64,000 bases of DNA from Apoda limacodes (GCA_946406115.1 OX291555.1:14960001-15024000); one strand, 5' to 3'. Positions 46,801-60,800 are shown, numbered from the stretch's first letter. The notes: generated by a model from the sequence alone, not told the origin. A program made the numbers and translations.

Positions 46801-48574
46801 AAAAGGAATTACAGAATGAAACTTGTTTTATCTCAAAGGTTCCATGATTTTAATTATTCATCATTTATCGATGTTAATTACTTTCAGAATCTATTTTTAT
46901 AATGGAAAATTAATATCTCGATGACTGTAATTACCTAAGTTTTTTTTTTTTTTTTTAAATCTTTCTGTACAAACATTATGCCAAGAGGCATTATCCAGCC
47001 AACCATATTCAGAACTGATAAATTATTGTATACTAGACTTTGCCAGCGGCTCTGCCCGCCCTAAAATTGGTTATCGGCATGGAACTCCTTAATTAATTCC
47101 AATTAATTAGTTATACCAATGAATTGCTTGACATGAGTGTCGCATGCTATAGGTTCAGCAATAGTACGTTTAACTCTGTGTTAGTTACACACTTTTGAAT
47201 TTTTAGGGATTAAAATATACGCATATACGCCCGGCAGCTACCTGAACTTACTACAACCGCGTCTCGCCGCACAACTTGGTGTGGGTAGATTGTACGTCTC
47301 TTGGGTGGGATAGCTGCGTAAGCTGACCTGCTCGGTATCTGGGCGACCCTACCTCGCTGACCTTACTGCACGCCAGTATACCTTGCGTGGGACTCGTATC
47401 CAGCAGGTCTCCAGCCTATAGAATTCTGCCAGTAGGCTCTTGGCTTTTGTCGCCGCCGCGATAGCCTTAGCCCGCTTGATATCGGTGCTTGAGTCTGCAG
47501 CCTGGTCAGCGTCAGCGACGCTGCCTCTTCACATTTTGAAGACACCGTTTAAGCGAGCTGCCCTCTTCAAGATTACGCTTGACTTGAGCCTTAAGCCGAA
47601 GAACGAATCCGAGTATCCCAGTCCCTCCTACTTAATAGAGTCATCATCCCCCAGAGTAGAATAGGCAGGCTGACAGGATTTAGATATTTCTGTTAGATAG
47701 GTTTTATAGAGTTATATTGAAGGGTAGGAACACCTTATGTATTTAGATATCAATCAATTTTTGTTAATTAATTAACTGTGACTCATAAATAACGGTGACT
47801 TCTGTGAATTAATAGACCCGTGCTCTTGCTTTCTTTCTGTCTTTGTTTATCTTCTTTAAACTATAATTGTGACGTCCATCGTGACGTGTGACTGTTTTAA
47901 TAACAAATTATAAAACCTTTTCAAAACCATAAATTATTTAAGGTATATTTGTATTTTTAACATTGTATAAAAGTCGTGTAAGCATTGTCAAAAGTATGTA
48001 TATTATACGACGCATGTATTTATAAGTTATTCAATTTGTAACAGGGGGAATTTATAAACTTTATTTTTGAATATCATGATAAAATCTATCACTAACTACA
48101 ATATAGTCTTATATAAGAAATAATTATGACTAACTAACTGTGTTAATCTTTTAAGAGTCCTTCGACTGACAAAAAGTCTTAAAGTGGTCATAATACAGAA
48201 AAAGAGTTGTATAAAAATAGGTCACCGCTGCGACTGTTGATGATTATACATTTAGAATTGATAGTGTAAGCGTTTTTTGGACTGCATGCAAATGACTTAT
48301 AATATTATAAGACAACTTAGCTAGTTGGAGCTGCAACAAAAGTTTCGCTTAAAAGTGCCATCTAAAATTTCGATGCATAAAATAAGGCGAGAAGGAAATA
48401 TTCTTACTTAGTTGTTTTCCTCGGTGGTCTAGCAGCAATGAAGTCGTAATTTCTAGCATCTTGCCCAGTTGCTTTTATGGTAAAAGTTGGAGGTTTGGGG
48501 ATATTATATGATTCACTTGGTGCCTCTTCTTGTGCTACAGGGCTGTCAGGAGTTTCAGGCGGTGGATTATCGGC
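37822..48574 (-). CDS. proton-coupled amino acid transporter-like protein (SLC36 family)
   Basis: Eight exons from 5' to 3': 48574-48408, 45252-45108, 44467-44337, 42895-42660, 42155-41952, 41593-41488, 39111-38895, 38031-37822. Phases agree at all seven junctions and give 471 residues plus a missing start exon upstream of 48574. After an acidic, proline-rich cytosolic N-terminus, TM1 reads HLIKSCLGGGILAMHEAF, the GxGILAMP-like core of the AAAP/SLC36 substrate site. SYPDLAQAALE, VFSMEGVGVTMPIENYM, LIVGFFGYWGFGE and the last helix are all in family order, with about 11 membrane spans. Relatives such as Drosophila Pathetic move small amino acids across the plasma or lysosomal membrane with protons and feed growth signalling. 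Substrate here is inferred. Six introns are GT-AG; the fourth uses GC. Confidence 0.88.
38255..38335 (+). repeat. interspersed repeat start, truncated copy
   Basis: TTTTTAGGGTTCCGTAGCCA and TTATGTCTGTCTGTCCATCT match the 5' part of the family at 26385. The rest is missing, replaced by the SINE that follows. Confidence 0.55.
38340..38600 (-). repeat. tRNA-derived SINE, minus-strand copy
   Basis: The tRNA-like head is at the right (CCTAGGCTCGAACCTACGCC, an inverted B box). The body runs left through GGACTTCACATGGGCACGTC to the CCAGCCTTTATACGTCCCCA end. Confidence 0.55.
39242..39878. mobile_element. GC-rich element with 22-bp perfect inverted termini
   Basis: GGGATGCCATGGCGACGTCG at the left and its exact complement ending at 39878 on the right. 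The interior is full of GCGAC/GTCGC and GTAGCCATG variants. It is 637 bp and non-coding, in a transporter intron. No clean target duplication was seen. Confidence 0.65.
40255..40347 (+). pseudogene. 5S rRNA-like sequence
   Basis: GCGAAGTTAAGCAACGTCGA then GTCAGTACTTGGATGGGTGA CCGC matches the central and 3' half of eukaryotic 5S rRNA, including the internal control region. The 5' third is diverged and the terminal stem is not formed. It is most likely a 5S pseudogene or the head of a 5S-derived SINE, in an intron of the transporter. Confidence 0.7.
40448..40640 (+). repeat. tandem repeat, about 108-bp unit, 2 copies
   Basis: AGCTCGACAAACGTTCCGCC to GGAGG-like ends, repeated from about 40557 (AGCTCGACAAACGTCCGCCA). 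Shared internal blocks are CAGTGCGGTAGAC and GGAGGC. Both copies carry the same block order. Confidence 0.65.
41265..41360 (+). repeat. dispersed fragment shared with 23338-23430
   Basis: CGCTCTCTGATACTGTACTG then TTTATCCCAAAGAAGCTTG appears in both places with a few changes. The parent element is unknown. Confidence 0.6.
43265..43460 (-). repeat. non-LTR retrotransposon 3' part, copy 6
   Basis: On the minus strand the segment CACAGTGCGGTTGAAGAGTA then CAAACGCTTTGTTTGTAGAA matches the 5' half of the tail at 6305. Confidence 0.5.
47030..47100 (+). repeat. short interspersed repeat fragment
   Basis: CTAGACTTTGCCAGCGGCTC then GGTTATCGGCATGGAACTCC; same family as 16860 and 19950. Confidence 0.55.
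47220..47665. other. GC-rich unassigned block in transporter intron 1
   Basis: Base composition is clearly unlike the surrounding AT-rich intron. On the minus strand a stretch reads DIKRAKAIAAATKAKSLLAE, which is helical and Ala/Lys-rich as in some retrotransposon gag-type proteins, but the frame breaks. It is probably a mobile-element relic; the family is unknown. Confidence 0.35.
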
Positions 48575-50945
48575 CTATTCACAAAAAAATATTAGCAGAT
48601 AATTCGAAATTACCAAGTTGGAAAATGTATTAATCTAGGTCCCAATCCTATACCTTTCGGTTTTTTTTGCCCAGTAACAGTTGTCTACCGGAAAGTCAAG
48701 CAACGTCAGGCGTGGGCTTAGGGACACTTTTACGAGATCCTCGGTGTTTCTGTGTGTACGTTAAACCATCGGTCTGGGCGGTGTCATATAGCACAAGTCC
48801 TCAAGCCAAGTCTTATGGCGGTTTGAAAATTCTGAGTAGAGTGGCCATACTAGCCTAAAAACATCAGCGATTTTGTGCTGTGCAGCGCAGTAGAGAGTAG
48901 GCTAAGGCTCATTACAATAGGCTGGCCACATAGCCCCTAGAACCGATAGACGACTGCGAAGGTAGCTTTTAGAGTGGAGTTCTATGTACTTGCGCACGCA
49001 AATGCCTACCTGCCGCAGGACTGCAGTGTGCGGACGGCCAATTTCAATGGGTTTCATCAGCAGCAAAGCGCGTTCGCACCCTAAACGTAGTAGGTATCTA
49101 CCATGCTTTGCTACAAATCCATAGTAACTGGCCTAAGGCCGCGAATATTTGCGAATGTGAAAGAGCTGTAGAGTATGTCTATGTAGCACCAACATTATCT
49201 ATGGTGCTTTACAGTTGTAAAACACAGATGTCACTGATGTAGCATTGAGTTTTACGTTTGGTTTTATTTTAAAATTCTTTCATAATCATAATATATTATT
49301 TCGTTTCAACTACAGCTATTGCTTTACAAGAGCAGGCTACTAAAGTAGGTAAGTATGCAAAATTCTTTAGGGATTAATTTATCTAGTTAACGTAGTAAAG
49401 TACGTTGCAAACCCAGGGAATACAAATATTTTATGGTACGAAATACTGAGCATAAGCGATAAAGAAATGTATGAAGACCGATATATTTCGTTTTCTTTTG
49501 ATGCTAACATAATTATTGGAGTCATTGTCCGTTTTTCCGCCTGGATTTAAAATATACTACAGTAACTTTAAGTCATCTGTGACCGCGTTGTGAGACGGCT
49601 GAGCAAGCGGCGTAATCATTTTAGTAATCTATTAAGACCCGTATGACCAGTAGACATACGGTACATCATTTGACGATGATGTTGAATTGTAAGAATTTAT
49701 CTTTATTACCATTTCTCGAAATCCTTTTGCTTCGTCTCCTACAACAAAAAATCTCTTCTAAACAATTATAAGGAATATAAATTAAAATATAAAGAAAAGC
49801 CACATTTTGTCATTTTTTCAAAAATGAAATGTAAAAACCAGTGATAGAAATGACGGCAATAAACTGTCTCATGCAGACGTTTGTATTTGTTCATAAATAC
49901 AGCAGTCTTCTATATGGCCAGTATTATTTTTGCTTTTAGTGCAACCTTTACCTTTTATCATTTTATTTTTGAATTTTGCTACAAGTTACTACTCATAACT
50001 TTGCTAGAATATATTAATATGTGTTAAGTTTATCTGTCGAACCACCTACCTACTACCTAGTTACTTCGTAACAACACATACCACGTATTATGAGCTAAAA
50101 TGGCCAAGACTAAGCGCTGTTTGAGTACGACTTGTGAACATTTAAAAAAACAACGCCACCCTAGCCTCCGGCTATGATTATTTCTTATGGTGGACTTAGC
50201 GGCACTTGATCTGCATCACGATATATATAGTTGGTATTTAGGTGCGTTATTCGTACAAAGTCGAGTTTTGAGACAAACAAAGACTGAACAGTAATATAAG
50301 CACTCTATTCTTAGCAGTATGGGCTAAGTAACCATTGAGGTTTTCGCAGTGGTGGTAAGGATGACGGTAAAGCTCTCGGTAGCTTTAGCGAGCGACTAAA
50401 AAGCATAACTCCCAGAGCCGTAGCTTGGAAGTTACGCACCCATTCCAACAATGTCAAATATAGCTATGGGAGTTACTTGCTTCTAATTTAGCAATTGAGG
50501 GGCACAGTCAATACAAGTCAAGTAAAAATACACAAATATTCATTTATTATTTATTCTATGTATGTATTTATTACATACATACATAAATTTTAGCTTCTCT
50601 GCAAGACCGATTAAACCAGAGCCTTTTTTTCACACCGTCAGCCACTCGCGTGTAAGGAATAAAAAAATTCACACCAGCTAGAATTGTCTCAGTGAATGAA
50701 ACATCAGAATCTTCTGAGCTAAATCAGAGCTTCCTGTATGGATACGATGTATAAAATTCACCCAAATCATCCCAATCTGCCGACTTATAATGCCACACAA
50801 GACGCCAAGATGTTGGCTCAGATGGAACGGGTTGTGCGCATGACACTTGCTTTCGAACGAGACAGTGGTCAGGGGATCGGAAATTACGGAATATTCATCC
50901 ATACGTATAGTGACCATAAGGTCCAGTAAGGTCCTCTATATCCCA
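48575..50945. other. upstream of the transporter, unassigned
   Basis: Should contain the start exon and promoter of the minus-strand transporter, but neither could be fixed. At 48890-49130 there is GC-richer DNA, perhaps a retroelement scrap. At 49318-49350 a plus-strand stretch is bounded by good splice signals (see findings). At 50700-50930 a plus-strand reading (MYKIHPNHPNLPTYNATQDA) looks coding-like but matches nothing I know. Confidence 0.35.
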
Positions 50946-50949
50946 TAAT

Positions 50950-51225
50950 CTCGTTATTGAAAGTCCTGAGTGACGGAGGTTCAAACCCGGCGTGTACCAA
51001 TGAGTCTATTTATTAATTTTTCAAGTATATTCATTATTCACGCCACTGGCTTTTTGGTGAAGGAAAACATCGTGGTGAAACCTGCATATGTCAAAAAAAG
51101 ACGTTTGTGAAGTCTACTATTCGCACTGGGCCCACGTGTGGACTATGGCCCAAATCAACCTCGGTGAGGGTAGGCCGTGCCCTAACAGTGTGGCGGCGTT
51201 GGAGGCTGATTAGGACTATTATTTT
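50950..51225 (+). repeat. tRNA-derived SINE, copy 2
   Basis: GACGGAGGTTCAAACCCGGC (B-box-like) then CTTTTTGGTGAAGGAAAACATCG and CAACCTCGGTGAGGGTAGGC. It aligns along its length with 20980-21245. Confidence 0.65.
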
Positions 51226-51645
51226 TTTGGGTAATTAGCGGAACCCTATTACTAAGACTCCGCTGTCCGTCCGTCCGTCTGTCACCAGGCTGTATCTCAT
51301 GAACCGTGATAGTTAGACAGTTCAAATTTTCACAGAAGATGTATTTCTGTTGCCGTTATAACAAAAAAAAGAGAATAAAATAAATATTTAAGGAGGCTCC
51401 CATACAACAAACGTGATTTTTTTGCTTGATTTTCTTCGATTTTGATAACGGCAACAGGTGGACTCTTAAAATATTCATCGAATATATAGTTATATATTCA
51501 CTTTAAAAATAAATAATTAAATTGAAATAAAACAAATATTTAAGTATAATCCCATACAACAAACGTGATTTTTTTGCCGTTTTTATAGATAATGGTACAG
51601 AACCCTTCGTGCGCGTGTCCGACTCGCACTTGGCTGATTTTAGCT
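51215..51645 (+). repeat. interspersed repeat ending ACTTGGCTGATTTT, copy 3
   Basis: CTCCGCTGTCCGTCCGTCCG, the AGGCTGTATCTCATGAACCG block and the end CGTGCGCGTGTCCGACTCGC. Confidence 0.7.
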
Positions 51646-54600
51646 AATGCGCATTCGGGCTACTATTTGCGTCTAATATGACTGAGCTTTATAATAGTGT
51701 GTGTTTTTTTCAAAACCCTAGAAAAAAACATTTCAGCTGGAAATCAAATCCGACCTTTTGTAATGTAAAGAAAACCACTAAATTTAAATATTTACAAACA
51801 TTAATCGTTTATTTATACGACAAAAATATCACCTTCTTTTACAATATTAATACACTTAAAGAAGGCACAGACAAACAGCTAAACTGAAACAGCCACATAT
51901 ATTAAAACCAATTTCATATCTGAGTAAGAAATGTATAGAAATTGTAAGTTTAAAATAAAACACTGGTATTTCAATATATATGATCTCTACTAAAATTAAC
52001 GCAAAGGACAAACAAAGAAAAAAATTACACGATATTTTAATAAATTTAAACTTTGAACTTTTCTGTTAGTAACTAAATTAAATTTGCAGATAAAAAAATT
52101 ATACAATGTACACTATGACTTTTGCTTGTTTTCAAGTGTCCCTTACGTCAATAGAGATTTACATGTAGACAATTCACAAAGATAGTTATAATTTTGCATA
52201 AATATCGACACTTGACAATAGGGTAGTTTCCAAATTCTAAAAAAACAGTAATTTTATGTACTTTTTCATATATAACAACCAATAAAACATTTATTTCTAC
52301 AAAAAACAAACATCTAGAAGTTGTTTTTATTAAAGATTAAGGCTCGGTTGCACCAACTAACTTTAAGATTAACCGGCGCCAAAAAATGGGAGATTAGCGC
52401 CTTAGTGACCCTTTTATTACTAGGGTTAACTCCGGATAGTTGGGTTTGTGTCATAGCGTCATCACTCGTAACTTAATCATCCGAACGGTCCTCTGTTTTT
52501 TTCTTAACTAGCTACTAGTCGCTAGTGTTCATGTATTTTTAAAATTGTTCGGATACTAAATGTATTATTTCTTGTTTTGGCCACAAACTTAGAACAATTG
52601 GCAGGAAAGGTTTGACGTCACATTGTTGTTTGATAAAATGTGAGCCTGTATAAATTACAAAAAAGGTCAAAATACATTGTAAATGCAACATGAAGTAAAA
52701 TACATCGTCACATAATTGTTTAATAAATTTTATAGTATAGAAATGCAACTTTCTAACAGCAAAATGTGTGAAAACACTAAAAAAAATAATTCATGTAGAA
52801 ATGCTTTTCAAGTCGTCCATTCATAAAAAAAAACATCTAAGTAGGTACGTAAGTACAAAGATAAGACTTACGAAACATTTACAAAGAATAGTTAAGATAT
52901 AATACAACTGTGTCAATAATTTAATAAATTTTCTACTGATTTCTAACACCTGTGTCGACACAATTTTAAAATATTTTAATAATTGTAAAATTGTTTAAAT
53001 TTCATAGTACAAAGATTGAAAATATTCTGATTTTATCCACAAGTTTGGGCTTATAACAAAATCCAGAATTATCGTACAAAATAATGATAACCTATATAAT
53101 ATTTTCATAAATACACTTAACGACAAAGGTAGATCTGCATTTTGTACCAATACTTTATACTCAATGTAATTATTTAATAGATAAAACAATAAATTTGTCA
53201 ATTTTTGAAATCAGAGTTAGAAAAATCATTATTTTTACATAACTTGGGTAAACTTGATTTTTAAAATATATAGATTAATTTATATTTAACAAATTGAATA
53301 ACCCCTTTTATTAACAAAATAAATTCAAAGACACACTATCAACACTGTAAATTACAGTGTGTTTAAATACATTGACAGTGAAAAGATAGTCTCGTGATCA
53401 AGCATAGATTTGCCTATAATTAATTAAAATAGTGCAATGAAAAGGTTACATTGTTGGTATAAATATTACTAGCACCTTATATAGGAATAAAAATCCAGGC
53501 ACATTTTTATTTAATTCATTTTATATTTTAATATTTGTTACTAAAACTTATTAACTATATGTAAAAAAACATTGTATATGTTATGGCAGCGTTATTTTGA
53601 CTTTAAAATACCGGTCATTGTTTTATTATTCTATGACAAAGGTTTAATTAAAAAAAACTGAAATACACGGATTTTAATTACTTAGTATTAAATTTATTTT
53701 ATTCATATTGTTAATATTCACATACATAAATTATGATAGAATTCAGTGAAAATAAGATCTGCCGATTTCAAAAATTAAAAATTAATTTTAAATTAATTGA
53801 TTAAGTAACTGAAGTTTCTTGTTGTTTTTGCCGAAGCTGTTAAACTAAAACTAAATATGATACTTAAATACACTTTGGTAATAATTACCTACTATTTTAA
53901 AAATACTAAACTAACATTGTGAGAAAACGACTTCTTACATATCGTTGATAAAGATAATAAGCGATTAATAATTATTCTAGAAGTCGAATTTATTATATTT
54001 TTAAAAATATTCAATTAAAGTACTTCTGTCATTCATTACGTTAATAATAAAAACAAATTAATAATTATATTTACAAGAAAATAATAAAGTGGTATATTAA
54101 AGTAGGTAGATATTATAACTGATTAAATAAAAACCTAAATTTGCTTATTTTTGAAAAGAATTTACTTATCAATAATAAGCAAGCTTAATCTTACCAATTT
54201 ATTTTACAATGCATAGTGTTTTATTATTTTTTAAATGATACACAGTATCCCGATGTATTAACAAGCGTTAGGTCTTTTCTAAATTAAACTTAATAACTTC
54301 TTAAAAATACACTGTACAATGTGAAAACTAAATAGAAAAAAAATAAAAAAAGAGTAACTGTTTTGAATGTAATAAATTGGTTTTGCACTTTTAATTGGAT
54401 ATGAAAATTTTTCACTTATAAATTTATAGATTATTCTGAGATATAGAATATATTTGTGCATTAGGTTATAGTAAATAGTACATTTGGAAGTCAAGACAGA
54501 ATCAGAGTTAGAGTTATTCTTCTATATTATTTGTTACAATTTAAGAAATAGCATAGTAGAAATATCAAACAGATTTTTCCTTACTCGAATTTCTATATCT

Positions 54601-54839
54601 GGAATTTATGGATTTAAGATCTCAAAGAATAAAAATGTTTATTTTATAAATTACAATGCAAAAATCTCATTAGCGTACATCCAAAAGCAAATTGCATTTT
54701 TTTTATAAAAGAAAATCCCTTTCCTTTACAATAAACGTTCATATTTTTTCGCCTTAATTTTTCTTCCAATACTTCAACTAACAATAAATATGTTAAGCTA
54801 TTCGTACATTTGTAAATCGTACATCCCTAAATCGTACGT
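51646..54839 (-). other. very AT-rich stretch, probable 3' UTR and downstream DNA
   Basis: This 3.2-kb stretch lies directly downstream of the stop of the minus-strand Ig-family gene. It holds no recognisable gene on either strand; short open frames are low-complexity. Many AATAAA-like signals occur on both strands. Insect neural adhesion genes often have long 3' UTRs, so part of this is likely transcribed (inference). Confidence 0.4.
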
Positions 54840-57800
54840 TTAAAGCATTCGTACCAATAAGTACATCAAAATCGTCGAAATCACGGATGTCGTGGTCGGT
54901 CGTATGGAATGCCCGTTGTTTCCATTGTTGATATTGAATGCTGAAAAAAAAAATTAGTTTGTAAGTTTATTTAATTACAAAAACCATGAAACAGCTTTAA
55001 TAAAAAAACTTAACAAATAACTAAAGGGAAAAGCAGATGTCAAAGACTCAAAGAAATTATGTAAACAATAAATCTAAAAAAAAACATGAAAGTCGTTGGG
55101 AAAAAGAAATAAAAAATTTAAATGTCTTACTTGATGCAACTTGAACAGGCTCTGGTCGCGCAGCTACAAATTAAAAAAAGCAAAATCAAAACATGCGTGA
55201 TTTTAACTATGTTAACATAAAAAAAACACATTTAATACTGTAAATCACAAAAAAAAGATTTGACTGGTATAGGCTGGCAAGAAAGAGTAAAATAGCAAAA
55301 CTGATTTTTATTTAATGTTCATGTTAACAAACAGAAGCGTCTGCAACAGTTTCGTAGTTAACGGAGAGAAAACAATATATATACGCTGACACATATTATG
55401 TTCAAGTATGTCCATAAAAAAACATTAAACTATCTAGCGGATCAAATGAGACTCATATTTTTTACTAAAATTTTTTTTTTATATTTACGGCCAAAATAAC
55501 CGTAGACTAATTTTCATACACTTGTTTGCATCAAGAGTGAAATAGAATTTTATAAAGCTTACATACATTATGCAACCTTAAAAAATAGAAAAAATCGAAA
55601 ATATTAAGACTTTGGTGCTAGTGGAAGCACCTTAACGACTGTGGCGCTCTCAAATGTTGTATCTTTAATGCCAGACTGTTTCAGTCTTAAGTATAATACA
55701 AAATAATAAAAATCAAATACAAAATTAATAAGTAAGATATTGCAAATTAATCCATGAGAATGTGAAATAAAATCGAATAATTAGTTTATTATCAACATTT
55801 ACATAAACATCAGATATAATATAATCTAAATTGTACCATTGCATAAGTCATCTTCATAATAGTTTTTTTTCTGATCCAAAGAAAAAACAGATTGCCATGA
55901 AAATATCAGTAAAAAAATTAAAAAAAAAAAAAACTTTTTCTGTCCTGAACTTGGCTGACACATACAACTACTTACAAATTGTTGCTCTGACCACTGGAAC
56001 CAAATTAATTTACAAAATAGTTTTTATTGCCAATTTGTGCAGTTTTAGAAAGAGTGCAGTTTTTTTCTCAGTAGAAATATTAAAAAGAAACACCCATATA
56101 AGTAAACAAAAATTAAAAAGTTTGCATTTCCACTGTTATATAACAGCGATATGATCCAAAAATAAAGAATTTCATATATTTACATTTCAAAATGTACGTT
56201 CCTAGTTTACATAGGGAAAATTAACCAAAAGAGAGCACAATTTAAATTATATTTTTTGTGATGATGATGATGATAAAATTAATTTGAATACAAATCCACA
56301 AAGTAATAGTTACCAATTTCAACCGGCACTTGGTCTACATTATCACCCCAATCGTTACTGTTCTTTACTCTGACGAATGCTGTATATTTTCCTGGCGTTA
56401 ACTGAGTTTCGTCCAATACGTATGTAATTTCGTACTTTTTCTTTGCAGGACCATCGGGTACTTTAACGTCTAATGTTTGGTATTCACCTTTCTGTAATCA
56501 AAATAATATTAAATTGTACAATTGTCGCACCACATTATTTTATTAATTATAAAACACGTTTTTTTTTTCCAATACTCTCGAATATATATTTTTAAACATT
56601 GTAGGTGTGATATTTAATTTTAGAATATGTAACTAAAAGTTTGAGCATTAAAATTCATTTTAAATAAGGTTTTTAATTCGGATTTTGAAATAGATAATTC
56701 AAGATAACAAAAGCATTGCATTACTAGTACTTATATTTTTTATAGAGCCATGGTGGTAAACAAGCTTACGGCCCACGTGATGATAAGTGGTGATAGAAGC
56801 CTATGGACGCTTGCACGGCAGAAGCATTATTCACGGATTGCGCCCTTTCTAAAATCCAATCACATTTTTCTTGAATATTTACATCAGAAAATCAATATCC
56901 TGGTAGGAAACCATGGCTCATTTAACAACCTAAGCCCTCACGGAAGGCAGCACCTCTAAAACTGCAGAGTGCGTTACCATTTAGGTTATAAGGTGAGTAA
57001 TCGAATTCCCTGCATGCCGATGGCGATTGGAGCGAATTCGTACAATTCCTCAGAACACAACTCTTACACTATTCATAAATATAGCTCATCGTTAATTCTT
57101 ACTAAAGAGATCTTATGATTATTGTACTCACCTCATTTAAGAGTTGTAATTCGATTTTTTCCAAGGGCTGATGTGAATGTACAGTCCAAGATATTTTGGG
57201 TCCATTTACATCTAAGCCCTCAATTATAGGCTTTTGAACGAGGGTTATGGACTTGCTGTGTTTACCGTAGTTATTTTCAGCCTAGAAAGAATATTTTTTT
57301 AGGAATAACCTTACAAGCATTTATTCAAATACTCTACTAACATCAACAAATTCAGTAATATTATCAGGAAAGTCAAATTGTAGAATAGTTTATTTTTAAT
57401 ACAGTTGTTCAAAAGATGATATATTATGTAGATTTATTATGTGCGGAAAATTGACCATGACGGACTCGCGTTTCTTACTTTACCATATAAAAAATACTGT
57501 CAATAGTACATTACATTGTATTACAAGGGAGCAAAATAATATTTATACAGCGAGGGTGCTACTTTGAACCCAGAACCTATGAACATACTCGTTACCTATA
57601 TAAAATGGTATATTATTATACAAAGTAACAGTATTAATAACAATAATTTATATTAAGATATATACGTTATTTTACACCAAAAATGATTTATAAAGCAAAT
57701 AAAATTTAGAAATAAACCTATAGTATACAATCAGGCGGTCTGATCGCTTATAAGCAGACAACCTTTGGGTAGATAGAAAATGAAAAATTTACAGAAAAGG

Positions 57801-60800
57801 TAGGTGATGCATAATTTAATGCAAAATATTTAAGTAAGAAGAAAACTTATAACTTATTAAGTAAAATTTTTTAATCCACTTACCTCACACGTAAAATTGC
57901 CAAAATCTTCGCTAAACGCCGGTGTAACAGTCAAGTTAGATCGAGAGCCTGCTGTGCTGATATCGAATATCTGGGTTGATGACGGTATCAATCTTCCGTC
58001 TTTGAACCAACGAATTGTTACTCTATAATAACAAAAAAATACAACGGAATTTGAAAGACAGAAAAATTACGCACTGAGATAAAATTGAAATGTAAGTAAT
58101 TGAATGCGATGTATTTACTAGAATTAATGTTGTTAGGTGTACTTTTACACACCCCGCCAATGTGTAATATACAAATGTAAGTATAATTATATTATACATT
58201 ATTTGCCAATATATGTTGTATTAAATTTTGTTTTTTTTTTATTTAATGCAGTAGTAAGGAGGTCATCCGGTATGGATAATTATTAATCTTAAGTTTTTAT
58301 GTCTTGATCAAGATTAGTTACTTACGGACTTTCCTCGTGCACAGAACATTCTAGGATGGCTGGGACCTTGATGGCGGAGTTGATAATGGTTCTAGGCAAA
58401 TGTACACGAGGTTTACCTAAAAATAAGAATAAATAAATATTTTTCGACATTACACACTGCGCCATCTGGTCGCAAACTAAGAAAAGGTTGTATTATAGCT
58501 ACCAGACAACAGATACTGCACATACATATAAGTATAAAGTTTTTTTTTTGTAAATACATACGTCTACATAATTATACAAAGAAAATACTCAGTCTTAAGA
58601 AAAACACAAATGTTTATCACATAAGTGTTTGTCTTGTGAACAAATCGAACCCAGCATTACACCATTATTCAGCAGTCAGGTGAGCCACTGAGTCACGAAG
58701 CCGGCAATGCACAAAAGACATTAATTTAATATGAATCTTTATGCATCTAATTTAAATTAAAATAAACCTTAAAATATACCATTAATATTCCCAATAGCTT
58801 TTTATATGAAAAGTTGGACATTCGTCTTTTTATGGTGAAATCCATACTAATATTATAAATGCAAAAGTAACACTGTCTTTCTGTCTGTCGATTATCTCTT
58901 CACGTTAAAACCGCTATATGGATTAAGATGAAATTAGGCATGGCGATAGATTAAGTCCCAGAAAGGGACATAGGCTACTTGAAAACGTCAAGTGCAAGTG
59001 GTTTTTTTCTATAATTGAGGAGTAGTCGTTGAAATCATACACGGGTTAAACCGCAGGCAAAAGCTAGTTTAACATGTATGTAAAACGTCCCAATTTTAGT
59101 ACCCCATAAGAGAGAGACCCATTGTTGGATAGACATCAACTTCATAATGTGGGAAACAGCCTGTTTTCTCCAACTACCTTAGTTTAGCTTGACAGGTGGT
59201 GAGTCCATCGCTAGCAATAGTGCTTCTGACACAGTTTATCTGGACTAAGGTGGATTTATATATGTCTTACAAGTCGTAAGCTACCAAAATAGGAGTAATA
59301 AACGGTAATGAACTACTAGAAGGAAACAATAATGGAAATTAAGGGCCCTCTTACAGCCTACTAGCGCCGCTATTAGATTAAGTTTTTATATTGTTTCTCA
59401 ATAATATCTAAAACCTTCTTAAAATAGCTTAGGACTAGTTTTCTATTTGCAACATTTGGATTTTAGAAAATTGTTTTCTACGAAAAAAAAATTGAGAATA
59501 TCTAATGGCGGCGCGGCGCTAGTTAGCTGCTATATGCCCCTTTGTAACAGGCATAAGTTTGTAGTGGACAATCTGCGCAATGGATATTTGACGTAAGAGA
59601 CATTCCACGATGCGCATTTTGCTATTTTAATTAAAGATAATTCTTACCTAATACTGTGACCGTAAGACTAGCTGTACTGTTTCCATACTGATTTAGGGCG
59701 TAACAGTAATATATGCCGGAAAACTCCTTCTGTACATTCCTGATGAACACACTATTCTTAGTGAATTCACCATCATTTTCTTTTAGCCGTTCGTTGCCAT
59801 CCTTCAAATAAGAAAAACATCATATTATCATCATGATGTTATTATAACATTCGTAATATATAAAAGTGAGTACCACCAATAGATTCAATGAGATTTTGAT
59901 GAATTTAGATTCATACTCAAAGTCGGTTAAAGTTAGTAAAAGTGAAAAGTAAGTTTTTTTTTTATTTTAGTTTTTAGTTCTTAACAAAAAAAAATCGGCC
60001 AAGTGTTTGTTGGACTCGCGCACGAAGAGTTACGTACCATTATCTATAAAAACGGCAAACAAATCACGTTTGTTGTATGGGAGCCCCCCTTAAATATTTG
60101 TTTTATTTTAATTTTATTTATTCATTTTTTTAATGGATATATAACTAAATTGAATATTTCGAGCGTCTTTTTGTTGACTTTATCAATATCGAGCAAAACC
60201 GCGCAAAAAAATCACGTTTGTTGTATGGGAGCCCCTTAAATATTTATTTAATTTTGTTTTTTAGTATTTGTTGTTAGAGCGGCAACAGAAATTCATCTTC
60301 TGTGAAAATTTCAACTATCTAACTATCATGGTTCATGAGATACAGCCTGGTGACAGACGGACGGACAGCGGAGTCTTAGTAATAGAGTACCGTTTTTTAC
60401 GGTACGTGCTACAAAAGATGTGAGTTGTTAGTTTTTCTTACATATATAATACTGGTCTAGCTAATATACGCTTGTAAATAAAAAAATAACTTACGTTTTC
60501 GGCAACACCCACTCTGGACCTGGACCATATAATCGACGGCGTAGGCATACCCTTCACGTCGCAAGTCAGTAGCAAGTCAGAACCTTCTAACACTCTACCG
60601 TCCTCTGTTGCCTTGAAACCTTAAACATTTAGACATTTATTATTCAAAATTACTTGTGGATAATTTATTGTGGTAATGGTGGTTAATTTTCTACGTCGCG
60701 TTAAAAAGGATTATTAAGACTTTTTGGGTTGCCCCATGCCTAATTAAAACAGTAAAATTAAAATATGTAAAGGGATATTTCCTTAAAAATAATTTTAAAG

